This document shows positions 9,160 through 18,995 of a stretch of DNA of 56,282 bases, piece after piece. How positions within the stretch are numbered: the first letter of the stretch is position 1; each line of letters begins with the position of its first letter. Made by a program: the position numbers and the translations under genes. The notes beneath the pieces were generated by a model, which was given only the letters and a program-made list of their open reading frames with translations, made no database searches and was not told where the DNA came from. Source of the stretch: Vibrio variabilis (GTDB lineage Bacteria; Pseudomonadota; Gammaproteobacteria; Enterobacterales; Vibrionaceae); NCBI RefSeq assembly GCF_003263785.1, contig NZ_JYJK01000118.1:1-56282 (forward strand), in the 5' to 3' direction.

Positions 9160-10745
9160 TTACACACCCAGCGCTATCGTTTTGTGAATCACTAGGCGTT
9201 CAACAAATCCAACATCATGACTGACAACTATCACGGTACCCGAATAGTTATTGATGGCTGAAATCAACTGCTGTTTGGCGTCTAAATCGAGATGGTTATC
9301 GGGCTCGTCTAGCAGCAAAATTGAGGCGTTAGATTGGTGCGAGGCAATCAACATCGCGAGTTTCATTTTTTCTCCTCCGCTAAGAGCAGACACGCTTTGA
9401 TACACCGATTCACGCCGAAAGCCAATACCCGCCAAAAGCGTTCGCGCCTTGGGTATGTTCAAGGCTTCACAGCGATGGCAGACCATATCCAGAATAGAAA
9501 CCTCAGAATCTAAAAACGAGAAATGCTGATCAAGATAGAAGCACTCGCCATTTACCGTGAGATGTCCACCAAAGCTCGACTGATGGCCACACTCCAACAG
9601 GCGCAATAAGGTGGATTTTCCAGAGCCATTAACCCCTTTGAGCCAAACATGCTCCCCGGAAAGTATCTGCTGATTCATTGACTCCGATTCAATAAGTGCA
9701 TGGCTAAAGTCTTGAAAATGCACCTTCACTCTCCCACCAGACTGAGCCTCACTGGTATACCATTTTTGTGGCTTGAACTGTTCAAGCTGTGATTTCACCT
9801 CCTTCAACTTTTGGTCAAGTTCCGCCATTTGGCGCTCATTTTGCGCTTTGACTGCCGAGTTGGCTACTTGTGCGCCTTGCTTTTTACCATCCATTAATAT
9901 TTTTGGCTGACTGCCTGAAGCCCGCTGTTTCTCTCCTCTGCTAGCGAGCCGCTGGGCGGTGATTTCGCGGCGTTGGGCTCTCTCGACCTTAACTTTCCGA
10001 GCTTTCTCCAACGTTTTGGCCATCTTATTGACGGCCGCTATCTTCTCTTCTTTTTGCTTAAGGTAGCCTTGATATCCGCCGCCAAAACAACTGATACCCA
10101 GCCTGCTGAGCTCTAAAATGCGATCGGTGTGATTCAAAAAAGTGATGTTATGACTGATCACTAAAATGGGCACAGGACGCTTGACTAGCGCCGCCACCAG
10201 CCAATCAATATGCTTTGCATCGAGATGATTGGTAGGCTCATCAAGGATCCAAGCATCGTGCTCTTGGTTAAGCAAACGATAAAGCCTAATGATGGCTCGC
10301 TGTCCTCCACTTAAACGCCTCAATTTGGTGCTCACATCTTTGGGGAGTCGCAGTGTCTCCATCAAGTCTGCGAGCGCTTGCTCCAACTGCCAGTCTGAAT
10401 CTGAAATACGCTCAAACCACTGGCTATCGGTTGCTCCTTGAGAAATCTGGGTAAGCGCTTCGAGCTTGTCTTCAACCCCTAGGTAGGCGGCAATCGAGCA
10501 ATCAAGATCTTTGGGCGATGCCTCTTGAAGATAAACTCCTACGGACTTAACGCCCCTTCCCACTCAACACTGCCGCTTGTTGGTTGAGATTGCCTGGCCA
10601 ATATTGAGGCTAAGTGGCTTTTGCCACTGCCATTTTTCCCTACTAGGGCGGTAACACCGCATGGGATCGTGAATGAGAGATCGTTAAACAGGCCTTGCCC
10701 ATCTGAAAACTGTTTTGATAGTGAAATAGCATGAATAGCAGTCAT
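9160..10745 (-). CDS. ABC-F family ATPase, frameshifted
   Basis: A soluble twin-ATPase protein of about 528 residues without membrane segments, the hallmark of ABC-F factors that act on ribosomes. The first domain has Walker A GKNGSGKS, signature LRRLSGGQRA and DEPTNHLD. A charged linker rich in K/E/R follows. The second domain has GVNGSGKST, LSGGEKMKL and a variant DEPDNHLD. Start: ATG at 10745 behind AAGGAGG, an excellent ribosome-binding site. The frame breaks near 10553 in a GGGG run; one more G joins VEWEG to VKSVGVYLQEAS. Whether it is a housekeeping (Uup/EttA/YheS type) or antibiotic-resistance ABC-F cannot be told. Confidence 0.78.
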
Positions 10746-11028
10746 ACATCCTCCTTGGCAGAGCATTAGACGCATGGCAGCACATACAGTAATGTCGTGA
10801 TAAGTAGTGATGTCTAGACCAGTAGACAAAAATATAGAACGAGCCAACGCCCACTAACTCTGCGATTTCAAAAGTTACTTGTATAAAACGTTCGAAATTG
10901 AGTTAGTTGTTCATGTAGGCGTGCGCTCCTAGGGAAGTGATGGGAAGGATTATACACAATTGAGCAAAAGTGGCAGCCTCAAAATCCGAGACTGCCAGCA
11001 GGATCGCAAAATACAGCGCTATTGCTCA

Positions 11029-12177
11029 CTAACCAAGTAAGCCTTTGAGAGCCATCGGCTCAGGTGCACCTGGAAAAACTTGCGTCAAAGCAGTGTTATC
11101 GGCTCCCATATGCTCCTTCAACACCCCCTTAATCACCTCACGACTATCTGTAGTTGGCGCCAAATCACGCCCTTGATAGCGCTGCGCTTCAGAGAGTCCG
11201 GGCCACTCCACAATCACCTCAGATTTCTTCAACGCACCGCCAAGCACAAACATGGCGTTGGCTGTGCCGTGATCGGTACCTTTGGTGCCGTTTTCTGCCA
11301 CGGTGCGACCAAACTCACTGGCGGCGATAATAACGGTTTTTGACCACTGTTCACCCAGTGCCACTTTGAGAGCAGCAAGTCCTTTATCCAGCTTGGTCAA
11401 TTGATTGCTCAATCGCCCCTTGGTCGTACCTTGCGCAGAGTGGGTATCCCAACCTCCTAGCTCTAATACAGCAATATTGGGACCGTCAGGTGCCCTCATG
11501 AACTCCCCAGCTTGGCTCATCAAACTTGCAAATTGTTTGCTTTGACTGCCACCTGAGGTCATGGACTCTAGCTTCATCGCATCTTCAAAGTTAGCCGATA
11601 ATGTTTCATCATTTTGGAATAGCTCCGCAAGCAACTCCGCCTGCTGCTGTTTGGCTTTCAGTTTGTGTGGAAACCAGCTACTCACTTTCACATCGCCGCG
11701 CACAATGAGCGGCATACCCGCATCGATAGCAATAGCGTGCTGAGACGTTGCTTGAGAGTGCTGCGTTGCCAGATATCGGTTTATCCAACCAATCGGGTCA
11801 AACGGATCGGAGGTGCCATTTTCTAGCACTTTTTGACCATCAAAGTGAGAGCGCTGTCGGTAGTTTGTCGCGCTCGCATGCACAAAGGCAGCCTGACCTT
11901 GTTGATACCACTGATGAACATTGACTAGTGATGGGTGCAGGCCAAAGCCTTTATCGAGAGGCTTGAGATCGGTTTTCGCCATCGCGATGTTGGGACGCAG
12001 CGCATAGTAGTCATCATCAAAAGTTGGCACCACAACGTTCAATCCATCCATAGCGCCACGCAGCGTTATCCAAACCAGTTTGCTAGCAGATTGAGTTGAT
12101 GCGAACGATAGGTTGGGTAGTAAACCAACCAGAGATGCCGCACCAACGCCTTTAATAAAATCTCGTCTTGTCGTCAT
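11029..12177 (-). CDS. Tat-exported DUF1501 protein
   Basis: A 382-residue DUF1501 protein (alkaline phosphatase/sulfatase-like fold). The N-terminus MTTRRDFIKGVGAASLVGLL is a twin-arginine signal. Family motifs are visible: LRGAMDGLNVVVP, YYALRPNIAM, FGLHPSLVNVHQWYQQGQ, VLELGGWDTHSAQG and TVAENGTKGTDHGTANAMFVLG. The reaction is unknown. It follows the DUF1800 gene by 5 bp, the usual pairing of these two families, so the two products probably act together outside the cytoplasmic membrane. The frame is intact. Confidence 0.85.
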   Translation of the reverse strand: MTTRRDFIKGVGAASLVGLLPNLSFASTQSASKLVWITLRGAMDGLNVVVPTFDDDYYALRPNIAMAKTDLKPLDKGFGLHPSLVNVHQWYQQGQAAFVHASATNYRQRSHFDGQKVLENGTSDPFDPIGWINRYLATQHSQATSQHAIAIDAGMPLIVRGDVKVSSWFPHKLKAKQQQAELLAELFQNDETLSANFEDAMKLESMTSGGSQSKQFASLMSQAGEFMRAPDGPNIAVLELGGWDTHSAQGTTKGRLSNQLTKLDKGLAALKVALGEQWSKTVIIAASEFGRTVAENGTKGTDHGTANAMFVLGGALKKSEVIVEWPGLSEAQRYQGRDLAPTTDSREVIKGVLKEHMGADNTALTQVFPGAPEPMALKGLLG

Positions 12178-12182
12178 CGTCT

Positions 12183-13543
12183 TTACCTATATTGAAATTG
12201 TGGGCTCATCCAAAGCACGACAAGCTTGGATACGGGATCTTGTGCTTTATCAATCGCCGTAAGAACATGCTCATCAACTTCACTGCCATACAGCCTTTGA
12301 ATCATCTGTATCAGTTTGTCATCGACATTTTGTTGACTGCGCTCCATTTGCCTGACAACCAACTTGGCGGTTTGATCCGCGACTTGCCAGCGCTGCTTTA
12401 GCGCCGATGAAGAATTGTAATCGGCATCGCTGTCGGGCCAGCCAGCGGGCGAACCTGACATAAAAGGCTGCTGCCCTAGCAGTCTAAGATGTTGAATCAT
12501 TTGCCTTGGGTTCGGTTCAAAATCGGCACTGCGAAGCACAGCAAAGTACCACTCTTGGGGCGTGCGAAAGCGTAATTGCTCAGAACTGTTTTTTAATGGT
12601 GAGTTAATTAAAGTTAGGTAGACGGGAATGAGCATGCCTTGGTTATCGAGCCAAACTTTGGTCATCTCATCGACTAAAGAAGCGTGCCCAGAGCCATAGA
12701 AATGCGCCACCAGCTTACTACATAAATGTCTCGCGGTATTTTCATGGTTCGCAAGGTCGCGCAGACAGGCGGCGGCTTGCTCTTCTCCTGATTGGTCATA
12801 CACCTGACCAAGCACGTTGATCGCACCCGGCTCATGCATAGCCTCTACAAACTGATAGCCGGGACGCTCTGCCTTGAAGCTGACACTCCAACCAGTGAGA
12901 CCTTGTGCCAACTCAATCACATCGTTTTGAGAGTAACCGCCATCGACACCTAAAGTATGCAGCTCTAGGATCTCTCGCGCGAGATTCTCATTGAGTCCTT
13001 TATTGCGCTTTTGACCCGCCTTGGAGCCAGGACCAATCGAGAGATGATTGTCCAAATAGATCAGCATGGTTGGATGCTTACATACCGCAAGCAACATAGA
13101 TGGAAAGTCGATACTCCATAGCTCACGTATCACCTCATTTTCGATACCTGCAACAATAGGGCGAACGCGGCGATTATCCGCCGACACAGCAAAGTGATTG
13201 CTCCAAAACTGAATCAGGCGCTCTTGGAAGCGAGAGGGGTAGATAAGGTTTGTAGATTGCGAGCCGTGGCCAATGCTTGATAACTTTCTTGGAAGAATGC
13301 ATTGCTGGATTTGGTGAACAGCTTTTTCTCTTCTTCCGTCATAGACTGTTTGCGGCGACGATTGAGGTCGCCCATATGTGCAAGCAGCTCATTGGTAGTA
13401 GGCAGCGACGTGATTGCTTTGTTTACATATGGCTGAGATTTGAGTTGATCATTGAGTGAGGGAGCGAGCTTTGCATCTCCTACCCTTGGACCAAAGCCAA
13501 AACGCTGCGAGACAATGTATTGTGCGGACTGTGATTTCTCCAT
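12183..13543 (-). CDS. DUF1800 family protein, frameshifted
   Basis: A DUF1800 protein of about 453 residues. N-terminal part: SAQYIVSQRFGFGPRVGDAK. Central part: HFAVSADNRRVRPIVAGIENEVIR, NENLAREILELHTLGVDGGYSQNDV and the LTGW motif. Start ATG at 13543 has GAGG 8 bp upstream. The frame breaks near 13225: one added T (CTCGCTTCC to CTCGCTTTCC) joins STPLA to FQERLIQFWSNHFAVS, the family's conserved WSNHF segment. It is directly upstream of the DUF1501 gene. No signal peptide is visible; its role is unknown. Confidence 0.78.
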
Positions 13544-13618
13544 GGCAACCTCAATGACGGGAGCATACAAAAAGCATTGCACATTCACGCCAAATTGCCC
13601 AATCACTAACGGCAAAAA

Positions 13619-13652
13619 CAACAACGGCGCTCAAAATTGAGCGCCGTTGTTG
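13619..13652 (-). terminator. Terminator of the small acidic protein gene
   Basis: A perfect 16-bp inverted repeat (CAACAACGGCGCTCAA and its complement) with almost no spacer. On the minus strand it is followed by a T5 tract, so it ends transcription of the gene at 13668-14018. Confidence 0.85.
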
Positions 13653-13667
13653 ATTCACAATTAACGA

Positions 13668-14018
13668 TTACGAACGTTTTGGCTGACGGTAAGTTTTACC
13701 CGCAGTCTTGTAAGTATCGCTTTGTTTGATTTCAAACATCACATCAAAGAACCATGCGACAAACTTAATGACGTCGTCACCTTCGTTCATGATGTGCTCA
13801 GCGTACTCTTGCTCTTCACCGTTATCATCCACGTCGTTAAACACGTGATAGATGCGCTCTTCACCATCTACGGTTGCCAGTGCGAACTGACCCGTTAGGC
13901 TCTCTGCCGCTTCTTTGATTTCTGGGTTTTCAGAGCTTTTCAGCTTGTTCAATGCGTCTGGGAGTGTTTTCAACTCACATAGCTGCATGACCAGCAGCTG
14001 AAATTCTAATTGTTGCAT
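13668..14018 (-). CDS. Small acidic conserved-looking protein, function unknown
   Basis: A 116-residue cytoplasmic protein, strongly acidic in the middle (VDDNGEEQEYAEHIMNEGDD) with a basic tail (KTAGKTYRQPKRS). It may belong to the DUF3069 group of Vibrio/Shewanella proteins, but I cannot confirm that. It has no signal peptide or membrane helix. It lies 50 bp downstream of the M23 endopeptidase gene in the same direction and has its own strong terminator, so the two are probably cotranscribed. Confidence 0.6.
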   Translation of the reverse strand: MQQLEFQLLVMQLCELKTLPDALNKLKSSENPEIKEAAESLTGQFALATVDGEERIYHVFNDVDDNGEEQEYAEHIMNEGDDVIKFVAWFFDVMFEIKQSDTYKTAGKTYRQPKRS

Positions 14019-14068
14019 GTATTACACCATTGTTATTTGCAAACCAAGTGTTGTTGAAGCCTTAGCAC

Positions 14069-15379
14069 TTAAAAGAGATTGAGATTAAAGCTCGCCAGTT
14101 TGGTCTCTTGTTTCTCAAGCATAGCGTCCAGTTCGTCTCGACGCGCGATAAACTGCTTGAGTTCGTTTTTCGGGACAGAGTCTGCCATAGGAATGTTGGC
14201 TCGCATAGCATTTACTGGCCTACCACGAGAAATCAACTCGTAATGCAAATGGGGACCGGTCACTCGACCTGTTGCACCAGACAAACCGATTCGGGTACCA
14301 CGGGTCACTTTCTGCCCTTTCTTCACTAAGATTTTACTTAAGTGAAGATAACGCGTTTTGTATGGCCCACCGTGATCAATTACCACATATTTACCCGCGT
14401 ATGGGTGGTTGCGAACCATGGCGACAACACCGTCACCCGTCGTATAAACATTGGTACCGGTACGAACGCCAAAGTCCGTACCATTATGCGGAGAAACGCG
14501 CCCGGTCACCGGGTGACGTCGGTTTGGATTGAAACCCGAAGTAATGCGGTGGTTTTTCACTGGATAGCGCATAAAGGCACGCTGCAAACTGTCGCCTTTA
14601 GCATCATAGTATTGACCATTGGTATGCAGGTAAGCTGAGTACATTGCGCCGCGATTGAAGATCTTAATCGCTTGGATCTCCGAGTTCCCGGTTGGAGTGC
14701 CATCGACAAACTGGCTATTTTTGACGACTTCAAAACGGTCACCTGCGCGTAAGTCACGCGTGAAGCTGATCTTATCTTTTAGCAAGGTCACGACTTGGTC
14801 GATTTCTCTTGGGTTAAGTCCGAGTTTGTTCGCAGAGGCAGAGAAACTGCCATTGATACTGCCCACCATCGCGACACTTTCCCATTGACCCGGGATAGAA
14901 ATGTCTTTGAACTCGTAGCTTCCATCATCCAAGCGAGCATAGACGGCTTTCTCCGCGACATTGCGGCTCACCTCTAGCTTACTTAGCGTACCGGTCGCTT
15001 CATTTTGCCAAAAGCGCAATCTGTCGCCCGGTCTTAGGGTGTCGAGTACAAGAAAGTTCAAATCGGTTTCCATGACAGACATCATGTCACTGTATGGAAA
15101 CCCCAATTGGTCAAAGATCTGGCTTAGGCTATCACCAGATTTTACTTTGTAAGCGTATTTAGGTGGCAATTCAGCTTTTGGCGGTTCTTCAGAAAGCACA
15201 GCAACAGCTGGAGAATCATTGAGATTAAGCTCAATGGTACCTTTCATATTTGAGTCAGGTAGGCTGTGAAGAAAAGCAAACGCTGCCATAAAAGGCAGTC
15301 CAAAAGCGATGCTTGTTTTGAGTTTTCGCGACGAATTCTTAGCCGTGTTTGATCCGTCTGCTGGTTGATTCGATTGCAC
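14069..15379 (-). CDS. M23 murein DD-endopeptidase, ShyA/ShyC-like
   Basis: A LysM/OapA-like plus M23 zinc metallopeptidase that cuts D,D-crosslinks in peptidoglycan to allow wall growth. It has an N-terminal membrane segment (around FGLPFMAAFAFLHSL), a LysM-like domain (YKVKSGDSLSQIFDQLGF), a middle Csd3/NlpD-like region, and a C-terminal M23 core with SPHNGTDFG (metal His and Asp) and GPHLHYEL (catalytic and metal His). The architecture matches V. cholerae ShyA/ShyC. The frame opens with TTG at 15412; I favour GTG at 15379 (GGAA 6 bp upstream, MQSNQPADG). It is divergent from the BCCT gene. Confidence 0.82.
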   Translation of the reverse strand: MQSNQPADGSNTAKNSSRKLKTSIAFGLPFMAAFAFLHSLPDSNMKGTIELNLNDSPAVAVLSEEPPKAELPPKYAYKVKSGDSLSQIFDQLGFPYSDMMSVMETDLNFLVLDTLRPGDRLRFWQNEATGTLSKLEVSRNVAEKAVYARLDDGSYEFKDISIPGQWESVAMVGSINGSFSASANKLGLNPREIDQVVTLLKDKISFTRDLRAGDRFEVVKNSQFVDGTPTGNSEIQAIKIFNRGAMYSAYLHTNGQYYDAKGDSLQRAFMRYPVKNHRITSGFNPNRRHPVTGRVSPHNGTDFGVRTGTNVYTTGDGVVAMVRNHPYAGKYVVIDHGGPYKTRYLHLSKILVKKGQKVTRGTRIGLSGATGRVTGPHLHYELISRGRPVNAMRANIPMADSVPKNELKQFIARRDELDAMLEKQETKLASFNLNLF

Positions 15380-15614
15380 AATGGTTCCGATGCAGGTCGT
15401 AAATAGAGCCAATAGAGTAATCGTTTCCTATTTTAAATGCACCCAAATGTCGGGAAAAGTCAGGTAAAACATGTGATGAGAGTGTAAAAAAGCGACGTTT
15501 GTCATCTATTCAGCCTCGCCTATTTTTTAGTCACCACTTCAAAAACTGTCTAACTGCTTGAATTTACTTGAACAGTATCGAACAGCGTCAAAAATGAGTG
15601 TTTGCAACCCACAA

Positions 15615-15642
15615 AATGATGAATCTTGCTATATTCATCATT
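15615..15642. promoter_or_regulatory. Inverted repeat between endopeptidase and BCCT genes
   Basis: AATGATGAAT and ATTCATCATT are perfect 10-bp arms around an 8-bp spacer, about 240 bp from each start. No T-tract follows. It may be an operator shared by the two divergent genes; the binding protein is unknown. It is not a good match to the Zur, Fur or CRP consensus. Confidence 0.4.
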
Positions 15643-15854
15643 GCCTTACAGTGGAATTGGTAGCATATCAATGCCTTTAATGACACTTTCTATTCATAAC
15701 CATCCCCATATGATCGCCTAGATATGATAGAATTGTCAGTTCAGGATTAGATGTAAAACGGATAATTTCATCATAAACCTCTGATTAAAGACTACTTTAA
15801 TCGAAGGAATTTCGAATTCTAATCAGCAATTCATTAAACATGGAGTTGGTCTTT

Positions 15855-15874
15855 ATATTCGTCCACACGAATAT
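15855..15874 (+). promoter_or_regulatory. Leader hairpin just before the BCCT start codon
   Basis: ATATTCGT and ACGAATAT form perfect 8-bp arms with a 4-nt loop (CCAC), ending 15 nt before the ATG at 15890. Either a DNA operator or an RNA hairpin next to the initiation region; no clear Shine-Dalgarno lies between it and the ATG. Confidence 0.45.
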
Positions 15875-15889
15875 GTAAACCTCATAATT

Positions 15890-17493
15890 ATGAGTTTCAA
15901 ATCTCAAAAATACAGTATCGATTCAACCGACTATCAAGTCGGCCAAGACAACATCACTAAATGGGGCATGGATGTCCACAACACAGTATTTACCGCGTCT
16001 GCGGGTCTATCCATCCTCTTCATCGTCACTCTTCTTGTTCTTTCGCCAGCCGATGCTAAGGCAGCTATCGACGCGGTAAAAGCCGTCGTCCTCTCGAAGT
16101 TTGATTTTGTGTTCATGTGGGGAGCGAACATCCTACTGATATTCGCAGTACTCATTGCGTTTTCTCCACTCGGGAAAATTCGTTTAGGTGGCGATGATGC
16201 CACAACGGACTATTCAACCTTATCCTGGATCTCAATGCTGTTTGCAGCAGGCATGGGCATTGGCCTTATCTTCTGGGGTGTGGCAGAGCCAACGGCATTC
16301 TTTACCAACTGGTTCGGTACGCCGCTCAATGCAGAGCCTTTCACACCAGAAGGTCGTGAAGCCGCACTAGGTGCCACTGTATTCCACTGGGGTCTACATG
16401 CTTGGGCGATCTATGGCATGGCCGCACTGTCACTGGCCTACTTTGTGTATAACAAAGGCCTACCTCTCTCTATGCGCTCGGTGTTCTACCCACTGCTGGG
16501 TGACAGAGTTTGGGGGCGCATCGGTGATGTCATCGACGTGATGGCGGTACTGGTTATTCTATTTGGTCTTGCAACGTCTCTAGGGCTAGGGGGCTCTCAA
16601 GCAGCCAGTGGCATCAGCCATGTGTTCGGCCTAGAAAACAGCTTGATGCTACAGATTGCGATCATCCTGACTATCATGGGTCTGGCGATTGTTTCTGTGG
16701 TTCGTGGCATGGATGGCGGCGTTAAGGTGCTGAGTAACCTTAACATGATCATCGCTTCATCTTCCTTGGCTTTATGGGCTTACTGAACTTCACTACTGTG
16801 TTTGATTCATTAACGACCTCACTTGTAGGCTATGTGAAAAACATCATTCCACTAAGCCAAACAACTGGCCGCGAAGATACGACCTGGTTACACGGTTGGA
16901 CTGTGTTCTACTGGGCTTGGTGGGTAGCGTACGCGCCATTCTTCGGTATGTTTGTTGCGCGAATTTCAAAAGGTAGAACCATCCGTGAATTCCTATTCTG
17001 CGTCCTAATCATTCCAACACTGGTTACCACAGCCTGGATGTCTTTCTTTGGCGGTATCGCGATTCAGCAAATCATCGACAAAGTCGGCCTACTTGGTATG
17101 GAACAAGGGATCTCTGACGTATCACTGAGTCTGTTCTACATGCTAGATGCGTACCCTATCGGCAATATACTTTCAATGATCGCGGTTGCGTTGATTGTGG
17201 TGTTCTTTGTGACCACACTCGACTCTGGCTCTATTGTGGTTGATAGCATGACCGCAGGCGGCAAACTTGAACTGCCGATCAAGCAGAAAGTGGTTTGGGC
17301 GGTGATCTCCGCGGTAATTGCGACAGTGATGCTGTGGATTGGCGGCACTGAATCCATTCAAGCATTGCAATCCATCACGATTATTGCGGCGCTGCCGTTT
17401 ACGGTTATTTTGATTTTGGGCTGTGTAAGCCTAGTCAAAGGCCTGTTAACCGAGGTTGATAAGCCTAAAGTCGCTGAAAGACAAGCGCAATAA
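15890..17493 (+). CDS. BCCT-family betaine/choline/carnitine transporter, frameshifted
   Basis: A 12-helix BCCT uptake protein of about 534 residues, importing compatible solutes such as glycine betaine with sodium. The glycine-rich motif GMGIGLIFWGVAEP follows the Na+-coupled BetP pattern; FYWAWWVAYAPFFGMFVARIS carries the aromatic substrate-box region. The N-terminus is short and there is no long C-terminal osmosensor, so it is a smaller BCCT type. The frame breaks near 16770: one added T (GCTTTATGG to GCTTTTATGG) joins SSSLA to FMGLLNFTTVF. A strong terminator follows at 17531. The exact substrate cannot be deduced. Confidence 0.82.
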
Positions 17494-17530
17494 GAGCTTA
17501 GAAGCTAACTGTAGAGTTTGTTAGCGATGT

Positions 17531-17567
17531 AAAAAGGGGCTCACAGTATCACTGTGAGCCCCTTTTT
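17531..17567. terminator. Bidirectional terminator
   Basis: A 17-bp perfect stem (AAAAAGGGGCTCACAGT and complement) with a 3-nt loop sits between the convergent BCCT and CBM48-like genes. Confidence 0.92.
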
Positions 17568-17623
17568 GTTCATATCGGTTGGTATCGCTGTCGATGACCT
17601 AAATCAACCAACGCGCGATTTAG

Positions 17624-17923
17624 TTAAACCTGTGCCGTATTCACGATACAGTTGTCAGCACCAAACCCATTCGGAACATATTGATCCGCCTGCGCGTCGT
17701 TCACCCACTCACTCTCATTAACTAGGTAACGAAACTCAAACTGCGCATCTTTTGGTAGTCGCGTTTTGTATTTAAACGACTTTGTCTTTGCGACTTTCTT
17801 CATTGGCACGGGTTGCCAATCAAGAAAATCCGCCATCAGCACAGCACTTTGCACATCGGTTGCATCCAACTCGAACGTGACTTCAACTTCATCTTTAGTT
17901 TTAAAAAAACGCTTATTAATCAT
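17624..17923 (-). CDS. Stand-alone CBM48/E-set (glycogen-binding-like) protein
   Basis: A 99-residue protein that is essentially one early-set/CBM48 domain, as found at the N-terminus of glycogen branching/debranching enzymes and in AMPK beta. Visible signs are VEVTFELDATDVQSAVLMADFLDWQPVPM, KTKSFKYKTRLPKDAQFEFRYLV and EWVNDAQADQYVPNGFGADN. No catalytic domain is attached. Start: ATG at 17923 with GGAG 6 nt upstream; the frame extends to 17959 without similarity. It may tether to alpha-glucan or regulate a partner enzyme; that is inference. The glgX gene in this window is 31 kb away. Confidence 0.75.
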   Translation of the reverse strand: MINKRFFKTKDEVEVTFELDATDVQSAVLMADFLDWQPVPMKKVAKTKSFKYKTRLPKDAQFEFRYLVNESEWVNDAQADQYVPNGFGADNCIVNTAQV

Positions 17924-18109
17924 TGCAAGCTCCATTTGTCTAAAAAATAACAACATCAAAACTTCATGTTATGTAATTAATGTCACATTCTCAAGCAGAC
18001 ATTTGCAACCAATGATTTACCAAACCAATAAAAGCTATCAAACCCATATGAACTCACTCAACAGCCGCTCTAGTACAACCGCTCCAGTTAAAGTCCTTCA
18101 CTTCACAGA

Positions 18110-18697
18110 TTAGACTGTCGCTTCCGCTGGTACTTCAGCCATAGACTGCGCTTGACCGTGCTTGTTGAAGTTGAGCGTTATAGTATCGTTACTGCGTGTC
18201 AGTTCTATGATATCAATGCGATCTCCCGCTAGCTTGGCATCAGACAAAATCACGCGCTGGCGAGCTGAATCCCATTTGAACAGCCCCAGGTAATAGAAAA
18301 CACCAGAACCCTGATTACTGACGGCAAATGGAATCACCACAGCAGATAAAGACTGGTCGTTATAGATAGACTGCTGATACGCATACAACAAATAGACGCT
18401 GCCGCGCTCCATGCCATCATCGTAGCTTCCTGCCGCAACCTGAGTATCTGGGTCAATGTCTGTCAGTAATGAGAATGCGCTGGTCTCAGGCACTTGAATT
18501 GTCCAAGGGTTCGGCACTTGAAGACCCAATATGGCTTCAACCACAGGATCGGCTTGTAAGTTTTGCTGTGAAGGGAATTTGGCAAGAATCTCCTCATCAG
18601 ACAGGGAGAACCGATAGATACCCGCCACTATAACAACGGCGAGCAAACAAAGAGGGATCAATAGAATCAGGGGAACTGGGAGCTTCTTCCTAGGCAT
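18110..18697 (-). CDS. Membrane-anchored protein of unknown function
   Basis: A 195-residue protein with one N-terminal membrane helix (VPLILLIPLCLLAVVIVAGIY) after a basic start (MPRKKLP), so the rest should face the periplasm. No recognisable domain follows; the body is rich in beta-type patterns (GSVYLLYAYQQSIYNDQSLSAVVIPFAVS). I chose the ATG at 18697 because the positively charged cytoplasmic tail starts there; the open frame extends back to 18724. It is monocistronic as far as can be seen. Confidence 0.6.
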   Translation of the reverse strand: MPRKKLPVPLILLIPLCLLAVVIVAGIYRFSLSDEEILAKFPSQQNLQADPVVEAILGLQVPNPWTIQVPETSAFSLLTDIDPDTQVAAGSYDDGMERGSVYLLYAYQQSIYNDQSLSAVVIPFAVSNQGSGVFYYLGLFKWDSARQRVILSDAKLAGDRIDIIELTRSNDTITLNFNKHGQAQSMAEVPAEATV

Positions 18698-18995
18698 TGT
18701 TATAATTCTCAATAGCTTATTCAACTATGACAGTTTAGCGCGTTCTTGAAAACGCGGAAAGCATCAATCCCCACTATACTTTGTGCATACTCATACCAAC
18801 ACTCACCATACATTCTATTGCGTATTATTGGTTACTATAGAACCATGTAGTGAATAATTACCCTTTAATGATGAATAGTATTGCCAGCATTCAAAAAAAG
18901 GAGTAATCTTGCGCTCAATGCACAAATATGGATGTTTAGTGAATAAATAGGCGCAGGACGTCGCCATTATTAACTAGTTGTAACACGAGAGAAAA
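18698..18995. other. Intergenic region between divergent genes
   Basis: About 300 bp of AT-rich DNA that must carry the promoters of the membrane-anchored unknown (minus) and the YjiH-like gene (plus). I see no strong inverted repeat, coding frame or recognised operator in it. Confidence 0.5.

Noticed and set aside
15615..15642. Zur or CRP box before the M23 endopeptidase
   Set aside because: The dyad does not match the Zur consensus or TGTGA-N6-TCACA, so it was left unassigned.
17800..17820. TGGCAC...TTGCC resembling a sigma-54 promoter
   Set aside because: It is inside the CBM48-like coding region and the spacer is too short for the -24/-12 spacing.
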